DNA of 64,000 bases from Candidatus Sulfotelmatobacter sp. (lineage in GTDB: Bacteria > Acidobacteriota > Terriglobia > Terriglobales > Acidobacteriaceae), in assembly GCA_030041475.1 (NCBI GenBank), contig JASHNU010000051.1, positions 1-64,000 of the forward strand, written 5' to 3'. Positions 50,973 to 59,968 of this stretch are shown here, piece after piece (positions within the stretch are counted from its first letter, which is position 1; every line of letters begins with the position of its first letter). The notes below the pieces were generated by a model. That model searched no databases. It was not told the DNA's origin and worked only from the letters and a program-made list of their open reading frames with translations. The translations under genes were made by a program, and so were the position numbers.

Positions 50973-51677
50973 CTACTCTCGCGGCTCTCCTTCGCCACCT
51001 TCAGCGGGTGCCAGCGGCAGACGCGTGGCGCCGCGCATCATCTCGCGCTCCTGATCCGAGAACATGCTCTTAAAGCGCGGGGAATCGATGATCTGTTCGC
51101 GCTGATCCGGCGGCATGGTCCGCAAGTCGCGGACGGCGGTAGTGACTTGCCGCTGGCGATCAGGCGGAAGCTGCTTCATCTGGTTATAAATCTGGCGCGC
51201 CTGCTGTTTCTGTTCGGGCGTCAGGTGCTCCCAGGTCTCCATGCGATTCAGCATGCGCAGTTGCTGCTGCGGCGGAAGATTGGAGAAATGCTGCAGCCGC
51301 TGACGGAGTTGCTGCTGTACGGCCGGGTTGAGGCGACGGAACGCAGGATCACTCTGCAACTCGCGTTCCTGCTCCGCAGGAGGCATGTCTTTGTAGCGCC
51401 GCAGCCAGTCCCCGGCGTGGCCCTGTGGCTGTGCGTGTGCCGCGGGGGGACGCGACATTGGCTTCTGCGCGGCCGGCCGCTGAGGTTGAGGATGATATGC
51501 CGGCGGAGCGGCATGCCGCTGTAGCACGAGATGAAATGCTCCACGCTGCGCGAAACCGTGCGGTGCGAAACCATGCTGTGCCAACGCACGCTGCGCCAAC
51601 GCGGGCAGGGCAACAGACACGGCCAGCGCCAGCCCGGCGCTCGCCAGCCATCCCTTCCTGTAATTTGCCCGCGTCAT
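50973..51677 (-). CDS. DUF3106 exported protein
   Basis: A 234-residue exported protein: signal-like N-terminus TRANYRKGWLASAGLALAVS and VALPALAQRA, then a Pro/His/Gln-rich linker, and repeats of a Met-Leu-Pro-x-x-Arg-Gln type in DLRTMPPDQREQIID. The motif HFSNLPPQQQLRMLNRMETW is the DUF3106 core. Such proteins are usually encoded beside sigma/anti-sigma pairs, as here. The role is unknown. The same-strand order sigma, anti-sigma, DUF3106 with gaps of 57 and 56 bases suggests one operon. ATG 51677 gives the best signal peptide. Confidence 0.84.
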   Translation of the reverse strand: MTRANYRKGWLASAGLALAVSVALPALAQRALAQHGFAPHGFAQRGAFHLVLQRHAAPPAYHPQPQRPAAQKPMSRPPAAHAQPQGHAGDWLRRYKDMPPAEQERELQSDPAFRRLNPAVQQQLRQRLQHFSNLPPQQQLRMLNRMETWEHLTPEQKQQARQIYNQMKQLPPDRQRQVTTAVRDLRTMPPDQREQIIDSPRFKSMFSDQEREMMRGATRLPLAPAEGGEGEPRE

Positions 51678-51733
51678 TGTCTCAGGCCGCACTCCCGGCG
51701 GCCACCTTCTGCTTTGCGTCTTACGTTTGCCCC

Positions 51734-52228
51734 TTACGGATTCGCCGTCACATCCTGCTGCAGGTCCAGATCATCGAGCAAGTCGAAATTCGCATACATG
51801 TCGTGATTCGATTCCAGAGTCTGCAAATCGCTGACTGCCGTGCCCGGCTCTGGAACGCCGACATTGTCGGACATGGAATTCTCCAGATCCGGATTGTAGA
51901 TGCCGCTGGTCCGGGTAAAGAACAAGCCGACGCCAACTCCCATCAGCACAGTCAATGCCGCTGCCAGCACCGGACGACGAAACCATGCCAGCCATCCCGC
52001 CTGCGGCTTGGCCATCTCCTCGCGCACGCGCGCCTCGAGGCGCACGTCAAAGTATGGCGAGGGCTCCGGCGTCTGCCACTCGTCGAGCAGCGCCATCGTC
52101 TTGCGCATCGCCTTCATCTGTTCGGCGCACGCCGCACAGCTTTCCAGATGCTTGCCTTCGTCAGCGGTAGGCTCGCTCAATCCAGCCGCTACGTCGGGCA
52201 TCCGTTCACGAATTTCATTGCAGTTCAT
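51734..52228 (-). CDS. Anti-sigma factor (zinc-finger ZAS type)
   Basis: A 164-residue membrane protein from ATG 52228 (MNCNEIRERMPD), behind GGGGAAG. The N-terminal zinc-binding anti-sigma motif is visible as His27-x3-Cys31-x2-Cys34 (HLESCAAC), with Cys3 as a fourth ligand. A transmembrane helix lies at about 90-110 (VLAAALTVLMGVGVGLFFT), followed by a short acidic periplasmic tail. It should hold the cognate sigma factor (52286-52909) inactive at the membrane. The signal it senses is unknown; the tail is too short for a classical sensor domain. Confidence 0.88.
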   Translation of the reverse strand: MNCNEIRERMPDVAAGLSEPTADEGKHLESCAACAEQMKAMRKTMALLDEWQTPEPSPYFDVRLEARVREEMAKPQAGWLAWFRRPVLAAALTVLMGVGVGLFFTRTSGIYNPDLENSMSDNVGVPEPGTAVSDLQTLESNHDMYANFDLLDDLDLQQDVTANP

Positions 52229-52285
52229 AACCACTTCCCCTTCATTTCTTCGCCAGTCGCTCACCAAAAATCACAATCAGTCTTG

Positions 52286-52909
52286 CTAGAGATATTCTTT
52301 CAACTGCTCCCGCAAAGTCTCATAGGCGCGGAAGAGCAGCGACTTGGTCGCCGATTCGCTCTTCTTCAGCACTTCCGCGATTTGCTTGTAATCCATCTGC
52401 TGGTACTTGTGCATGATCACGGCCAGTCTCTGCTGTTCCGGCAGCGCCTCTACCTTACGCCGGATGGCCAGCATCCGCTCCCGCCGCACCATCACCTGTT
52501 CGGCGCTCAGGTTGCCGTCCGGCAACTCGAGGGTCGTGCCGGTATCTTCATCCGGCTCGTCCAGGCTGACAGTGACTTCCGGGCGCTCGTGGCGCGTGTC
52601 GCGCGCGTGATTCACGGCCAGGTTCGTGGCAATCCGATACAGCCAGGTCGTAAACTTTGCGCTGGCCTCATAGCTCGCGCGCGAGCGGTAGACGCGCAGA
52701 AAAACTTCCTGCGCCAGGTCCTCGGCTGCAGCCGAATTACGCGCCATCCGGTACATGAAGCTCACCATCGGACGGCGATATTTCTGCACCAGGTAATCGA
52801 AGGCCGACTGGTCGCCGGTCTTGACGCGCAGCATGACCTGCGCATCCGACGTTTCCTCAGTCCCCACCATGGCCGGCAACGTCGATGTCTGCGCCGTTTG
52901 CGCAGCCAT
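52286..52909 (-). CDS. ECF-type RNA polymerase sigma factor
   Basis: A 207-residue sigma factor from ATG 52909, which has GGGGG seven bases upstream. Region 2 has QSAFDYLVQKYRRPMVSFMY and RMARNSAAAEDLAQEVFLRV for -10 recognition; region 4 has LPEQQRLAVIMHKYQQMDYK and KQIAEVLKKSESATKSLLFR for -35 binding. The frame is open to 53062, but the extra residues are Ser/Pro-rich and unlikely. It is released from the ZAS anti-sigma factor encoded just downstream. No promoter sequence that it recognises can be proven; autoregulation is possible. Confidence 0.9.
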   Translation of the reverse strand: MAAQTAQTSTLPAMVGTEETSDAQVMLRVKTGDQSAFDYLVQKYRRPMVSFMYRMARNSAAAEDLAQEVFLRVYRSRASYEASAKFTTWLYRIATNLAVNHARDTRHERPEVTVSLDEPDEDTGTTLELPDGNLSAEQVMVRRERMLAIRRKVEALPEQQRLAVIMHKYQQMDYKQIAEVLKKSESATKSLLFRAYETLREQLKEYL

Positions 52910-53255
52910 CAGCATCCCCCGATCGAGTGCCGCGGTGCTCACACTGATTTCAACCCCGCGGGATGCAGAAAGTTGCGTCTTCCGGGGGTCGCAAGATGAC
53001 GAGGAAGTCTTTTGCGATGAAGGAGATAGCGACTCGCGCGGAGATTTGGGCTCGAACGCCATCGAGGTGGAAAACGCGGCCCGAGCGCTAAGGAGCTGAA
53101 CCGCAGGTAACGCTCTGCCCGAGATAGGCTACCACGGCGGCGTGCGAGGCCGAAACCCTAACCAGCCGGGCCGAGTTCCAGCGCACGCTCCCAGATGACG
53201 CCTGAGCGGGTTGCATAATCCGAACAAAAATGTTCGAATGAATTCACTCTCGCGT
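52910..53255. other. Region between the sigma factor start and tRNA-Val
   Basis: About 346 bases. The left part (to 53062) is an open but unlikely N-terminal extension of the sigma factor. The rest shows no gene. A small AACA-rich dyad GAACAAAAATGTTC (53222-53235) is an imperfect palindrome in front of the tRNA. Confidence 0.4.
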
Positions 53256-53330
53256 GGGCGCTTAACTCAGCGGTAGAGTGCCATCTTCACACGGTGGAAG
53301 TCATAGGTTCGAATCCTATAGCGCCCACCA
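53256..53330 (+). tRNA. tRNA-Val (CAC)
   Basis: A full 75-base cloverleaf: acceptor GGGCGCT/AGCGCCC, D arm with CTCAGCGGTAGAG, anticodon stem CCATC/GGTGG with loop TTCACAC (anticodon CAC), T arm AGGTTCGAATCCT, and encoded CCA at 53328-53330. Its 3' end is the putative integration site of the element at 53331-60547. Confidence 0.94.
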
Positions 53331-53331
53331 T
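53312..53331. other. Putative attL (3' end of tRNA-Val)
   Basis: The 20 bases AATCCTATAGCGCCCACCAT at the tRNA 3' end recur at 60548-60567 with a single T/G difference. tRNA 3' ends are the usual target of tyrosine integrases. Confidence 0.65.
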
Positions 53332-53460
53332 TTATCTCATTGAATTTGCTGCGTTGCTGGCGGCAGTCCTTCCAGCCGTTTACCTGACTAGTCACCATTT
53401 GTCGAGCGACAGGCGATCGCGTAAGTCCTCGCCTGCTAGTTATGTCAATCTTCCCGACTC

Positions 53461-56400
53461 TCAAAAATCGAAGCGCACTGCGAGTTGGCCCGTTCTATTT
53501 CCACCCAATCCCTGTGGCAATGTCGCGGTCAAGACTCCGAAGGTGCTCGAGTTGCTGATGTTCAATGCCGGAGGCGCGAAGTTCGTGTGGTTCAGCACGT
53601 TGGTAAACGTGGCCTCGAACCGCAAACGATAGTGTTCCTGGAAGGAGAATTCCTTCGCCAGACCCGCGTTTACGTTGATCTCTCCGGGGCCCTGTAAAAT
53701 CCCCAGGCCGCAGCTCCCGAACCGCCCGGCGTTGAGAGGAGGAGCCGCAAAACCGGCAATGGCGTAATAGTTCTGAGGCGAGCGGTTCGCAGGAATTGCA
53801 TTGCCTACACAATCGGGCCTGGCCACTGCTCCTCCTAAGTATCTTTCATTGTTCAAGTCGGTATTCGATTGATCTAGGGCTGGATTCATCGTGGGCGTCA
53901 GCCACTGGCCGGTCTGCAGCAGAGTCACCGTGCTGAAGTTCCAATTTCCAAAAAGGCCGTTGAAGAGCCTGCCACCACCGCTCCACGGACGTCCATTTCC
54001 GTAGGGCAATTGATAGTTGCCCCTCAGCAGGAAGCGTTGGCGGGGTGTTCCCACTACGTTGCCCCGGTCGTAATGGAGGTTGAAGCGGTTCGCGATTTCA
54101 ACCGCATAGGGTTCTTCGCCTGCAAACGCGGTAGGCGCATCCGTGCCTTGCGCATTGCTGATGTTCTTTGCCAAGGTATAGCTGCCCAAGAAAGAAAGTC
54201 CGTGCGAACTCCTATGCTGGACTTCGACGGTCCCCGCTTGGTAATTTGCGTTTCCGATGCTTTGCGCGTACATCAACATGGCGAACTGCTGATAGGGCGA
54301 ACGCGGGTCTGCCCAACCATTAGCGGCCACGTAAGGCGTTGTGCTTGCAGGGATCTGGTTCAGATCGGCGGTGATCGGCATGTGCCACGTACCTTGGCCG
54401 ACATAGCTCAAGCGAACCGCGGTATCTGCTGTGACCTGCCGCTCCACCGTCAAGTTCCATTGTGCCGAAGTCGGATCCTTGAAGTATGGGTCGTTTCCCT
54501 CCTCAAAAGAACCGCCGCCCAAGGAGACCAAGCCTGGAATGGACGTTTGGGGAAACTGAAAAGCCGGCACGCCATTCTTGACAGAATTGGGAAAGCTAAG
54601 CAGATCCGAAAGACCGACGCCTGCGTTGTTGAACGACATCGGACCGAGAGTGGTCGCCGTGAACAACCCAACCCCGCCGCGAATTACGGTTTTGTCGTCG
54701 TTGAACGGCCGGTAGGCAACACTCACGCGCGGGTCGAAGTCATGCATCGGAGTATTCCTCAGGCCTTGCGGCAGACCGGCCTTGCTGGCCGACTCTACGT
54801 TCGTGCAAGTTAGCGCGGTATTCCGGTTGGGAAGAGAGCACCCGTTGAAGGATTCAAGAACTCCTGTGTAGACGGTGGTGAGCAGCGGACTATTTGCCAC
54901 CGTGGGAAAGAATTTGTCAGGGACGACAATGCTGTTGATGTAAGGATCAAAGCTGGCGAGGTCGCCCGTGGTTTCGATAAATGCGGGAAGCCGTTCCCAG
55001 CGCAGTCCGAAGCTGAGCGTCAAGTGATGATTGACCTGCCATTCGTCCTGGCCGTAGAGGCCCCAGTGCCAAGAATAGGCGTTGATTTGCGGGCTGGTGA
55101 CGGCGAAAAACGACTGGGGCATACCGAGCAGAAAATCGCCAAACGAATAGTTGGTGAGCGTGCCGTTGAAGGTGAAATCGCCATAGTCGTCCGACGGGGC
55201 ATAGAACATCGGTGCGCTATAGAACTGCCGGCGCACATCCAATCCAAACCGCAGCGAATGCTTATGGATGACGCGGGTGAGATTGTCGGTGAATTGGATG
55301 TTCGATGAGATGGTAGTTCCCACGCGGCCCTGGCCGATGTTGGTGATGGTTCCGTCGCTGAACGAGAAGGTCGGAAACGCTTCGCCGGTTGGATGCGCGG
55401 CCAGATTGATCCCGTTATTAAGGATCAGGCCGAGCTGGCTGATGGCGCTGGATCCTTGCATCGGAAAAGTTTCGTTCTCCGTAAAGTGAGTCAATCCGAA
55501 ACGGAATTCGTTGAGCAGCGTTGGACTGAAGACATAGTTGTAGGATGCTGTCAGGCTTCGGTTTTGCTCGTGCGCTTCATCGTTGGGCAGAAACGCGTTT
55601 GCGGGTGAAATAACGGTATCGTTGTCCGACTGACTGACATTCACGTTTTTCCAACTGTATCGCACGTAAACCTGCTGCTTCGGGGTCAGGGATTGGTCGA
55701 CTCGAACATCCCAACCATTTGAGTTCGACGGAATCGGCATCAACGTCTGATAGTTATAGGCTGGGTTGACCGCTCCCAGATTTGCATTGGGCTGGGGATA
55801 GTAGTTGTTCAGTAACGTCATCGCAACCGGATTGATGCAATCCGTTGAATTGGCACAGGAGTTGCCTGGACCGCCAGGTATCGTATTGTTTGGATATGGA
55901 TTTCCCGTGAATGGGTCCGTGAGCACACCTGGAGATCCCGGGATGTTCACGAGATCGGTCAGATTGCCTTGTCGTTCCGCTTGCGTCGGAACAAGAAGCA
56001 GCATGGGAGCAGAAGTAGTTTTCCGGTTTCCTTCGTAATCAGCAAAAAAGTAAGTCCTCCGGCTCCTGCCGTTCCACAGCCCCGGAATGATGACTGGTCC
56101 GCCGAGGCTGCCCCCAAATGTGTTGAAGTTTTTGGGCGCCTTGGTGGTAAACCCGTAGATTGTTGAGTCAAGCGCATCGTTCTGGAAGTACTCATAGGCG
56201 CTGCCGTGCCAGGTCTCTGTGCCGCTCTTGGTGGTGAACGTCACATCGCCAATCTGCGCGAATTCGGCATTGTTGTTGAAGGCGGTCACCTTGGTTTCGG
56301 AGATTCCTTCCGAGGAGGGGTACGCATCGTGCAAAGCGCCGTTCGCCCGCACGTTGGCCGTGGAGATGCCATCAACGGAGAAACCGGTCTGCGCTGCCGT

Positions 56401-57063
56401 GGCGCCTCCAATCGAAATATTGCCTTGGCTGTCGGAAACCACACTGGGGGACACGGCCAGGCTCGCCAACGGACTGCTCGAGACGGCTCTGGAATTCATC
56501 GGGAGTTCCGTTATGTCTTGATTCAAGACGGTGTCACCGATCGTAGCGTTTTCGGTATTCACCTGTGCAGCGCCAGCGCTGACTTCGATCGCAGTTGTCG
56601 CGGTCACAACCGGCAACACGAATGGGATGCGCAATTCCTGGCGGGCGTCCAGTGCAACAGAGCGCGCCACTGCATCCTTGAATCCATCGTGATGCACCGT
56701 GAGTTTATAGCGCCCCGCTTTGACATTCTCCAAGATGAATTCGCCAGAGACGGTTGAGGTTGTCCTACGCTCCACGTTGTCATCCAGCGATTGCGCGCTG
56801 ATCACGGCCTCAGTAATCACCGCGCCAGTAACATCGGTGACGGTGCCTAGAATAGTGCCGAATGTTGACTGAGCATTCGCGGCGCAAATGGCACCAAAAA
56901 GAACGAGCAGGAGAATTGTCACCCTCAGTATCGTGTTCCCGATAACTACACTGTCCGTTCTTGACATTCTGCGCTGTATCTTCTTGTGCATGGCGACTCT
57001 GTCGAGTTGACGAACGGTCGAGCTGATAAAGGGAGCGCGGCGAAATGTGATCGATTGCAACAT
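53461..57063 (-). CDS. TonB-dependent receptor with carboxypeptidase-regulatory N-terminus
   Basis: A 1200-residue outer-membrane protein from ATG 57063, behind a very good AGGAGG site (57072-57077). After a long, basic leader it has the export signal RVTILLLVLFGAICAANAQS. A transthyretin-like repeat then follows (GTILGTVTDVTGAVITEAVI), a plug domain (ISIGGATAAQTGFSVDGIST) and a barrel with YEYFQNDALDSTIYGF and a final NRTGQLAVRFDF ending in Phe. This Oar/CarO-like architecture is typical of Acidobacteria. The ligand is unknown. A 15-base palindrome sits 26 bases upstream. The neighbouring two-component genes may control it (inference). Confidence 0.93.
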   Translation of the reverse strand: MLQSITFRRAPFISSTVRQLDRVAMHKKIQRRMSRTDSVVIGNTILRVTILLLVLFGAICAANAQSTFGTILGTVTDVTGAVITEAVISAQSLDDNVERRTTSTVSGEFILENVKAGRYKLTVHHDGFKDAVARSVALDARQELRIPFVLPVVTATTAIEVSAGAAQVNTENATIGDTVLNQDITELPMNSRAVSSSPLASLAVSPSVVSDSQGNISIGGATAAQTGFSVDGISTANVRANGALHDAYPSSEGISETKVTAFNNNAEFAQIGDVTFTTKSGTETWHGSAYEYFQNDALDSTIYGFTTKAPKNFNTFGGSLGGPVIIPGLWNGRSRRTYFFADYEGNRKTTSAPMLLLVPTQAERQGNLTDLVNIPGSPGVLTDPFTGNPYPNNTIPGGPGNSCANSTDCINPVAMTLLNNYYPQPNANLGAVNPAYNYQTLMPIPSNSNGWDVRVDQSLTPKQQVYVRYSWKNVNVSQSDNDTVISPANAFLPNDEAHEQNRSLTASYNYVFSPTLLNEFRFGLTHFTENETFPMQGSSAISQLGLILNNGINLAAHPTGEAFPTFSFSDGTITNIGQGRVGTTISSNIQFTDNLTRVIHKHSLRFGLDVRRQFYSAPMFYAPSDDYGDFTFNGTLTNYSFGDFLLGMPQSFFAVTSPQINAYSWHWGLYGQDEWQVNHHLTLSFGLRWERLPAFIETTGDLASFDPYINSIVVPDKFFPTVANSPLLTTVYTGVLESFNGCSLPNRNTALTCTNVESASKAGLPQGLRNTPMHDFDPRVSVAYRPFNDDKTVIRGGVGLFTATTLGPMSFNNAGVGLSDLLSFPNSVKNGVPAFQFPQTSIPGLVSLGGGSFEEGNDPYFKDPTSAQWNLTVERQVTADTAVRLSYVGQGTWHMPITADLNQIPASTTPYVAANGWADPRSPYQQFAMLMYAQSIGNANYQAGTVEVQHRSSHGLSFLGSYTLAKNISNAQGTDAPTAFAGEEPYAVEIANRFNLHYDRGNVVGTPRQRFLLRGNYQLPYGNGRPWSGGGRLFNGLFGNWNFSTVTLLQTGQWLTPTMNPALDQSNTDLNNERYLGGAVARPDCVGNAIPANRSPQNYYAIAGFAAPPLNAGRFGSCGLGILQGPGEINVNAGLAKEFSFQEHYRLRFEATFTNVLNHTNFAPPALNISNSSTFGVLTATLPQGLGGNRTGQLAVRFDF

Positions 57064-57088
57064 GGTGTCAACCTCCTCAGACAAAGCG

Positions 57089-57103
57089 CGTGATCGAATC
57101 ACG
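57089..57103. promoter_or_regulatory. Palindrome CGTGAT-CGA-ATCACG upstream of the TonB receptor gene
   Basis: A perfect 6-bp dyad with a 3-base centre lies 26 to 40 bases ahead of the receptor ATG, between its ribosome site and a possible promoter. It could be an operator for the adjacent KdpE-like regulator or another dimeric factor. The GTGA/TCAC half-sites resemble CRP-type ones, but the centre is 3 rather than 6 bases. Confidence 0.45.
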
Positions 57104-57347
57104 ATGCGGCTGACTTTAGCAATCGCGGTATGAGGAAGTCGTGAGGAACTAATAAATTGTGCGTAAAACTAGCCCTCAAAGTTTTTGTCGTCTCCATCGA
57201 AAGTTCGAATAACCGCTAAGGGCTGATTATTGCGGCGGCTATCCATGTGAGGAAGAACGTTCTTTGGGAAGCGGCCGGACTGGAAAACGGATAGGCTGTC
57301 AACGGAACAGTCGAATGATCGTCCGCGAGATCATCTCGCTGTCTTTA

Positions 57348-58052
57348 TCAATTCCCTAGGTCGATCGTGTTTGCATCCTTGAAGCGGTAACCAAAGTGCG
57401 AATCCGTGAGGAGATACTCGGGCTTCGAAGGCTCGTCCTCCAGCTTCTTACGCAACTGCCGCACGAACGTGCGCAGATATTCGGACTCCTCGCCGTACTC
57501 GCTTCCCCATACCGAGGTCAACAGATCTTTATGCGCCAGAGGTCTGCCAGCGTGCGACATCAAGCACTGCAAAAGATCGAACTCCTTCGGAGTCAGGTGA
57601 ACAACGATGCCGGACTTACGCACAAGCCGCCGGTCGATATCCAGTTCGATGTCGCCTATGGTGATCACGCCGTCCTCCTGCGAACGGCGCAGGGCCGCTC
57701 GAACGCGAGCAATCAGTTCGCCTACGTGAAACGGCTTCGTCACGTAATCGTCCGCTCCTGCATCAAATGCTTCAATCTTGTCCTCGGCGCAGTCGCGTAC
57801 CGTGAGCATCAAAATGGGAAGACGAGGAGACAATCTGCGCAGCGCGCGGCATGCGTCGATCCCACCGACTCCAGGCATGTTGATATCGAGGAGCACTGCG
57901 TCATATCGCTGTCTGCGAAGCAAGGACAAAGCCCTGTCCGCTCCTGAAGCTTCTTCAACCTGAAATCCTAGCGGAGTCAAGCTCGCATGAAGTGCTCGCC
58001 GAATCGCCGGCTCATCGTCAACCACGAGAACTTTAGTTTGCAACGGACTCAT
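57348..58052 (-). CDS. KdpE/OmpR-type response regulator
   Basis: A 234-residue regulator from ATG 58052, behind AAAGGAGAG. Acidic pair Asp12-Asp13 (VVDDEPAIRRA), phospho-acceptor Asp56 (VLLDINMPG) and a Lys in DDYVTKPFH are intact. The winged helix shows HLTPKEFDLLQCLMSHAGRP and LRTFVRQLRKKLEDEPSKPE, ending DSHFGYRF, features typical of KdpE relatives. It overlaps the sensor gene by 20 bases, so both are co-expressed. There is no kdpFABC here. It might regulate the neighbouring TonB receptor (inference). Confidence 0.9.
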   Translation of the reverse strand: MSPLQTKVLVVDDEPAIRRALHASLTPLGFQVEEASGADRALSLLRRQRYDAVLLDINMPGVGGIDACRALRRLSPRLPILMLTVRDCAEDKIEAFDAGADDYVTKPFHVGELIARVRAALRRSQEDGVITIGDIELDIDRRLVRKSGIVVHLTPKEFDLLQCLMSHAGRPLAHKDLLTSVWGSEYGEESEYLRTFVRQLRKKLEDEPSKPEYLLTDSHFGYRFKDANTIDLGN

Positions 58053-59514
58053 GTTCTCTCCTTTCAAGCGTCGGAAGAGAGAGGAAGAACGTAGTGCCGC
58101 TTTTCTCTTCACTGCTTACCCACACGTCACCACGATGCGCGGTAATGGTTTTTCTTGCGAGCGCCAACCCGATCCCGCTGCCCGGCGCTCGGTGCTTTGT
58201 AGTGGGACTTCGATAAAACCGCTCAAAAATCAAATCCCTCTCTTCGGGAGCAATCAGCGAGCCATCATTGTGAACAGCAACCACGACGCGATCGTTCTGC
58301 TTCTCCGCAGAGAGTCCTATCCGGGAATTGGGTTTGGAATACTTCGCCGCGTTGAGAAGAAGTTCTGTGATCGTGATAGCGAGCAACTGTCGATCAGCGG
58401 CAACCGCCAAATTTCGGTCCGTAACGGAAACTTCAACTGGGTGCCCGTAAAGTTGGTCCGAGGACTCGTCCAGAATTTCATCGATCAACTGGGGAACCAA
58501 GACATGTTCCAACCGTAGTTGCACTTCCGTCGAGTCGATCCTCGCCATCCGGAGAAACCGATTCGTCATCGCATCGAGCTGGGTTGACTGTTCATGGATC
58601 AGTTCAACAAGTTCGATCTGCGCCGGACTGAGGTGCTTCATCTCTAGAAGGCCCGAAGCGCCGGCATGAATCACCGTTAAAGGGGTCTTGAAGGCGTGCG
58701 CCAAGCCATCAAGAATAGTTTTCCTTAGCTGTTCGCCGTAACGAATCGCCTCCGCATGGCTTTCCTTTTCGAACGAGCGAGATCGCTCGAGCGCAGTGGC
58801 CACGAGTGAGGTTATGGCGTCTACCATAACGGGAGTCACATTTCCGCCGCAAAGCACGATTGCGCCGACAGGGTTCGATCCGGCTCCAAGCACGCGTAAC
58901 CATTTCTGAGACTCCCAATCGTCGTGACCTGCGTTGCACAAGTACGCGTCGCGCGCCAGTTGTTGATTTTCCTGGCCGTTGACTCCGGCACTGTCCGATC
59001 GCACGAAAGTGGAATCGAAAATGGCGGTCGACTCTACTTCGATATGCTTAATGATCAACTCGACAATCTGAGGTCCCGGAGGTTGTTGGCGATTGAGCAA
59101 GAGAATGCTACGGCTGAGTTCGTAGAGTCTCTCCGCGTTCTGACGGTGAAGGATCGCTTCCCGCATGTGAGCCTGCACCTGAATGGAAAGCCGGCTAACT
59201 ATTAGGGCGGTGAATTCAAAGGATGCGAGCGCAATCCAGTTCTGCGGATCGATGACTTGAAGACTTGCGGTCGGCTGGTCAAAGAAATAGACCAGGCACA
59301 TCGCGGCTACGAGCGAGGTACCGGTGGCAGGCGAGAAACCCGACCTCAGGGCTGTTAGGACAACGACGAGCAGACTGATTGAACTGGCAGCTGAAAAATT
59401 GAGGTGCAAACGGAACGCACAATAGTTCAGGAGCAAGACTAGCGCAGATCCAGCTACCAGCGAGAACGCTGATCGCAGCGCCTTTTTCTTGCTTCCAGAG
59501 TTTGTAGCGGACAC
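58033..59514 (-). CDS. KdpD-like sensor histidine kinase (DUF4118 type)
   Basis: A 493-residue membrane kinase. I choose GTG 59514 because GAGGG stands 8 bases upstream; the frame stays open to 59733 but the extra residues are not membrane-like. Four helices form a KdpD-type DUF4118 module (about 14-115: LVAGSALVLLLNYCAFRL, ISLLVVVLTALRSGFSPATG, SLVAAMCLVYFF). A GAF-like region follows, and then the phosphoacceptor His273 in GLAHAFKTPLTVI; the ATPase shows LLLNAAKYSKPNSRIGLSAE and GSGIGLALARKTITAHRGDV. The Usp/KdpD N-domain is missing. It overlaps the regulator gene by 20 bases. Confidence 0.86.
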   Translation of the reverse strand: MSATNSGSKKKALRSAFSLVAGSALVLLLNYCAFRLHLNFSAASSISLLVVVLTALRSGFSPATGTSLVAAMCLVYFFDQPTASLQVIDPQNWIALASFEFTALIVSRLSIQVQAHMREAILHRQNAERLYELSRSILLLNRQQPPGPQIVELIIKHIEVESTAIFDSTFVRSDSAGVNGQENQQLARDAYLCNAGHDDWESQKWLRVLGAGSNPVGAIVLCGGNVTPVMVDAITSLVATALERSRSFEKESHAEAIRYGEQLRKTILDGLAHAFKTPLTVIHAGASGLLEMKHLSPAQIELVELIHEQSTQLDAMTNRFLRMARIDSTEVQLRLEHVLVPQLIDEILDESSDQLYGHPVEVSVTDRNLAVAADRQLLAITITELLLNAAKYSKPNSRIGLSAEKQNDRVVVAVHNDGSLIAPEERDLIFERFYRSPTTKHRAPGSGIGLALARKTITAHRGDVWVSSEEKSGTTFFLSLPTLERREHESVAN

Positions 59515-59754
59515 AGTTCTAGTCCCTCGGCGCAGTGGAGGCGCCGCCCACCGAGGAGATACTTGCTCGAGCTGGTCAAACAATTTTGACCCGCAAGCCC
59601 GCTCCTTGTTTTCCCACGGCTTTAAGAGTAAAGCGAATGTGCGTAAGAAATCCGTAAAGAATGCCCGAACAATTTGCATCGCTGCAATCGATTTTCTGAA
59701 TGAGGCTTGCTCCGAAGCCGACCAGCGGGACATGAATTCGAGCGACGGCTCGCC

Positions 59755-59860
59755 TCAAGGATCGATAGCACTAAGGGTTTGGCCGCGCGACGGGGCGCGG
59801 TTTGGATCACCGGTGGAGCGTTGGTCGTCGACAGCGGCGGGCTACCGAAAGATGAGTGCT
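59755..59860 (+). pseudogene. Relic of a short-chain dehydrogenase C-terminus
   Basis: A plus-strand frame reads GLAARRGAVWITGGALVVDSGGLPKDE (shown here only as its key parts AVWITGGALVVDSGG and LPKDE). The WITGxxLVVDGG pattern is the C-terminal signature of SDR enzymes. No start, cofactor motif or catalytic Tyr-Lys is present upstream, where the sensor kinase gene lies on the other strand, so this is a decayed fragment. Confidence 0.5.
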
Positions 59861-59968
59861 ATCCCGATGTTGCGCCAATCATCCTAAGTGCCGTTCATCC
59901 GTGGTTGTGGCCTCGATACAATTGTGGAAGATGTAGCGAGTCTCGACATAAATAACGGAGCCAGCACG

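Noticed and set aside
51425-52999. Plus-strand open frame of over 500 codons across the sigma/anti-sigma region
   Set aside because: Three well-recognised genes occupy the minus strand here; the plus reading is antisense to them.
57348-59514. A true potassium-sensing KdpDE system
   Set aside because: The kinase lacks the cytosolic Usp/KdpD head and no kdpFABC genes are nearby, so only a KdpDE-like label is justified.
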